Assembly (NCBI GenBank): GCA_965153355.1
Contig: OZ231126.1
Span: forward strand, 69,626,001-69,690,000
Source of the DNA: Flaccisagitta enflata
Taxonomy: Eukaryota > Chaetognatha > Sagittoidea > Aphragmophora
Length of the DNA: 64,000 bases
Direction of reading: 5' to 3'
The notes under the pieces: generated by a model
Told to the model about the DNA's origin: nothing
Databases searched by the model: none
The model's input: only the letters and a program-made list of their open reading frames with translations
Part shown: piece by piece, positions 61,001 to 64,000 of the stretch
Position numbering within the stretch: position 1 is the first letter of the stretch
How the letters are laid out: every line of letters begins with the position of its first letter
Program-made: the position numbers and the translations under genes

Positions 61001-61267
61001 GGGCCCTCCTCTGGGTCACTGCATGAAAAAAAGTGTATTCTCCTCAGCGTAGTGAGCATGAGCATGAGCGTGAGCAGTAGCATTAGCATGAGGTGTGCGT
61101 GAGCGTGTTATTAATTATGAGCATGAGTATGAGCTCGGCATGAGCATGAGCGTTAGCTTGAGCATGGGTGTGCGAACAGCCCGGCGCGAGATTTACAGGC
61201 CAACCTTTCAAATATTTCAGTTCAAGGTAAAGCATATATTAAAGGGAATAAATCTTGTTTTCATTTT

Positions 61268-62047
61268 TAGTCACGTGCTACGCGACTCTACACCCCGCTA
61301 TGTCAGTCCGTCGGTCGGTCGGTTGGTTGGTTGGTCGGTCGGTTGGTCGGTCGGTCCCCTTTTTGGGCAGCGGCCCCAAAGGGCCGATGTCCTGTAGAAC
61401 ACAGGGGGGAATTTCCAGACGTCCGTCCGTCCGTCCGTCCGTCCGTCTGTCCATCCGTCCGTCCGTCCTTCCGTCCCCCCCCATTAGCCATCAAGACCTC
61501 AAATCTGCCCTCCCAGCCCTCAATTTAGCCTTCGAGCCCTGAAATCAGCCTTCCAGGCTTAAAATCAGCCCCCTCAGCCTCAAATCTGCCCTCCAGACCT
61601 CAAATCTGCACTCCAGACCTTCAATTAGCCTCTAAAGCATCAAACCAGCCGTCCGTGGCTCAAATTTGCCCTCAAAACCTCAAATCTGCTCTCCAAGCCT
61701 TAATTCTGCCCTCCAGCCTTCAAATATACCTTCAGTGGCCTAAATTAGTCATCCAAGGCCTGAAATATGCCCCCTCAGGACGTCTGGAAATTCCCCCCTG
61801 TGTTCTACAGGACATCGGCCCTTTGGGGCCGCTGCCCTGCTCTCACTCCACTTCATCACTGAATCGCTCCCAGCAGGGCATCAGGTACCGCTGACCATGT
61901 GCGATCCTTGGATGACTAGTTACTTTTTTGGTGTTTTTAAGCTTTTTGAGGGTACGGCTCCGGCCCAGATGCCCTAGTGACCTTCTCCAGCACTGCTCCT
62001 GCCCACCCGCACGCGACTAGGGTAGCCTTATATCCGGTCTTGTTTTT
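61268..62047 (+). mobile_element. Family A element split by a family D insertion
   Basis: The 5' half (61,268-61,363) matches the intact copy at 56,803 up to 'ggtcccctttt'. The 3' half (about 61,919-62,047) resumes 'acttttttggtgtttttaag' and continues to 'ttatatccggtcttgttttt'. Confidence 0.85.
61364..61918 (-). mobile_element. Family D element 7, nested in a family A element
   Basis: 'tttttgggcagcggccccaa', 'gatgtcctgtagaacacagg', (CGTC)n, about 12 units of a 20-mer 'ccctccagacctcaaatctg', the inverted module, the GCCCTGC/GCAGGGC stem, 'ggtaccgctgaccatgtgcg' and 'atccttggatgactagt'. Very similar to copy 3. Confidence 0.87.
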
Positions 62048-62126
62048 TATTGTTCCTCTTGCCATATGGTATAAACACTTGGCTTCGAATAACATGTTGT
62101 CCTTTAAAGAACATTTTCATTCGCGG

Positions 62127-62314
62127 AAACGCGACTCTACACCTTGCCGTGCCAGTCCGTCCGTCCATCCGTCCCTCCGTCCCTGCATCCGTAATAATGG
62201 TTATCGTTGTTTTTGTCTTTTTTTATGGGATTTCAAGTTGTGTATGAATGATTATAGGTGTTCAGTACTGCCCCTGCCATACCGTCCGCGACCTATGGCC
62301 TTCGTAAGGCTTGT
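62127..62314 (+). mobile_element. Family A element, diverged
   Basis: 'attcgcggaaacgcgactct', (CGTCC)n, 'ctgcccctgccataccgtcc' and 'gcgacctatggccttcg'. Confidence 0.6.
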
Positions 62315-62369
62315 TCATACCGAAAAGCTTATTTTTGTCCCACATTTTCATAATTATGACACTTTTCAG

Positions 62370-62525
62370 TCATGGACACGCGACTCTACACCTTGCCGCG
62401 TCGGTCCGTCGTTCTGTCGGACCCTCCGTCTGTCCGTCACAATCGGTGAATAGCGATCGGTTTTTGCATTGCTGCTCCCGCCCAACCGTCCGCGCCTGTA
62501 GTGCCATGTATCCACCCTTGTTTTA
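62370..62525 (+). mobile_element. Family A element, compact subtype
   Basis: 'cagtcatggacacgcgactc', (GTCC)n, 'gcggtttttgcattgctgct'-like block, 'gcccaaccgtccgcgcctgt' and 'gtgccatgtatccacccttg'. Confidence 0.7.
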
Positions 62526-62624
62526 ACCAAATCGCGAGGAAGACCAAACAATATTGATGCGCTTTTTTCCGCATTTCGTGGTTCAACTTTGATAGGGCCA
62601 AATTATTCCATAATCTGGCGAAAG

Positions 62625-62822
62625 CGCCACCGACCGACCGACCGACCGAAAGATCGACAGAGAGACAGACATACTGACAACTGCTTTCGTTCATTTGGGC
62701 ATATTGGGAGGGGCAGTTGAATTAAATTGTGTAGACGCTGAAAAAGCAAATGTGCAACCGACCAACCAACTTATGGACTAAAGGACCGACACAGTTGGGT
62801 ATAAAGTCGCGCGCAAAAAAGG
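62625..62822 (-). mobile_element. Diverged family A-like sequence, reverse
   Basis: (CGAC)n, 'atattgggaggggcagttga', a second (CCAA/CCGA) stretch and 'ataaagtcgcgcgcaaaaaa'. Confidence 0.45.
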
Positions 62823-62999
62823 AAGAGAATGATCAAGATTTAGGTCAATTGCAGTAGGATTCGATTTGATATTCATAGCATTCATATTGGTTCATTTGCG
62901 AGTGTGTGACCAAAAAAGATGTTCGAGAAAAACAATGGCGAGATTTATGAGTCGGTTCTCATTTGATCTTTTGATCCTTTGAATTTGTTCTGTCTTTGT

Positions 63000-63085
63000 T
63001 TTGTTGTGTTGTGTTGTGTTGTGTTGTGTTGTGTTGTGTTGTGTTGTGTTGTGTTGTGTTGTGTTGTGTTGTGTTGTGTTGTGTT
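63000..63085. repeat. (TGTTG)n pentanucleotide array
   Basis: About 16 TGTTG/TTGTG units, then degenerate GTTTT units to about 63,125. The CCVVLCCVVL frame is an artefact. Confidence 0.95.
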
Positions 63086-63570
63086 TTGTTTTGTTTTGTT
63101 TTGTGATGTTTTGTTTTGTTTTGTTTTAATTTTTCTGTTTTTTGTTGTTTTTTCGTTGTTTTGCGGCTTTGCTGTTTTGTTGAGTTGTTTGGTTTTGTTT
63201 TTGTAATTGGAGGAGGTGTAGCATCTTTAAATGCGGAAAAAGAATTATCATTAAATTGACTGAAAATTGTGGGAGTGGCTCTTATTCTTCGTCTGTACCA
63301 TGGAAGAAATTAAAGGTTGCCAAGAGAAAGAGAGAGCGATAGAGAGATTCCGAGGAAAAGAGCAATTGTAAGCCTGAATCCGAATTTACACTTTATGATA
63401 TACTATACATGAAATACCTCCGAGAATTCTTTTTTTTTTTTTTTTTTTGAGCAAGTCAAATTTACAATGAAATGAAAACATTCCTTAGAATACGACCGAC
63501 GTTTTGAAATTAAAAGGAATAAAAAGAAAAGCGAGAAGAATGGAATAAAAAGGTATCAATGAGTAAAACA
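63086..63570. other. Gene-free sequence
   Basis: Contains a T-run at about 63,430-63,450; nothing else recognisable. Confidence 0.4.
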
Positions 63571-63572
63571 GA

Positions 63573-63895
63573 GAGAGACAGGCAGCGGACAAAACATAAT
63601 AGGTATATATATACTGTTGGTTTTGATACAACATGTTGATAGTAAACAAAATATTGTATGCAACAACCAGTGGTTTGAATAACACCCGGCTGTAATGTTT
63701 CAAAATTGTAGCATTACAGCCGGCTGTAATTCTAACAACCCGTTATTGAATATAACATTTTGTTTGTTACAGCCGGCTGTAACTTGAGCGACTGATTGTC
63801 GCATACAATATTTTGTTTTTGAGCAGTATGTTGGATCGAAGCCAGTGGTATAATATATATACCTATAGTGTTTTGTCCACTGAGAGAGAGAGAGA
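63573..63895. repeat. Foldback palindrome, ~320 bp
   Basis: Left arm 'gcggacaaaacataataggt', 'aaaatattgtatgcaacaac' and 'cccggctgtaat'; right arm 'gtcgcatacaatattttgtt' and 'ctatagtgttttgtccactg'. Two TTACAGCCGGCTGTAA dyads lie near the centre (about 63,714 and 63,770). The outer right edge is (GA)n. Confidence 0.85.
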
Positions 63896-64000
63896 GAGGA
63901 CGAGCCGGAACTAGCTTCCATATTTCGCTGTCATGAAATGCTGGAGATAATGTAAATGTATCTTTCTTGTCAGATTTTCTGATCCAGGATCCCTTTTCAT

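Larger units (their letters stand above)
59725..61140. repeat. Outer inverted repeat enclosing a foldback and family D copy 6
   Basis: The left arm (about 59,735-59,815: 'gagcattacgctgaggagaa', 'ttttttcatgcagggaccca', 'gagaagggctcaga') is complementary to the right arm (about 61,000-61,085: 'gggccctcctctgggtcact', 'gcatgaaaaaaagtgtattc', 'tcctcagcgtagtgagca'). Both are bordered outside by (GAGCAT)n-like sequence. Confidence 0.8.

Overview
This is metazoan nuclear DNA. All seven convincing genes lie on the + strand. Most have GT-AG introns in matching phases, and they encode animal-type proteins: LDLa, kringle and SRCR domains, a histidine acid phosphatase, mitochondrial GatC, EFCAB11, NFRKB and an F-box protein. 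The species cannot be named from the window. The mix fits a repeat-rich invertebrate. No bacterial or viral gene, rRNA, credible tRNA or CRISPR array was seen.

Layout. 1-17.9 kb is gene-free and made almost entirely of long microsatellites, minisatellites and short transposon-like elements. 17,997-26,180 holds a seven-exon gene for a secreted 1,186-residue protein: signal peptide, LDLa, kringle, two SRCR domains, about 650 residues of unrecognised helical sequence and a Cys-rich tail. 26.2-34.4 kb is intergenic, with a large foldback repeat, dispersed elements and one small signal-peptide-like ORF. 34.4-51.2 kb is a dense + strand cluster: acid phosphatase (six exons), GatC (two exons), an unrecognised 411-residue protein followed by three further copies of its C-terminal domain, EFCAB11, NFRKB-like (three exons) and F-box (two exons). 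Spacing is down to 9 bp between EFCAB11 and NFRKB. 51.2-64 kb is again repeats only.

Repeat families defined here by comparing copies within the window: 'A', a GTCGCG-hairpin element of about 150-215 bp ending in GTATCCGGCCTTGTTTT, about 20 copies; 'D', 500-800 bp elements in which inverted GGCAGCGGCCCC modules enclose a 20-bp-period minisatellite, seven copies; 'E', about 400 bp, four copies; 'F', an hAT-like MITE with 8-bp target duplications, two copies; 'G', TIR AGGGCGTGTTTCTAGT, three copies; and several 300-780 bp foldback palindromes. Two A elements are split by later insertions.

The two most interesting observations are these. (1) The gene at 41.0-47.5 kb has four versions of its C-terminal domain, all entered by an acceptor in the same phase. 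They look like alternative terminal exons, and one carries a premature stop. (2) Every start codon in the window has an AG 0-23 nt upstream, five of the seven within 1 nt. Together with the tight co-directional cluster, this suggests spliced-leader trans-splicing or operon-like expression.
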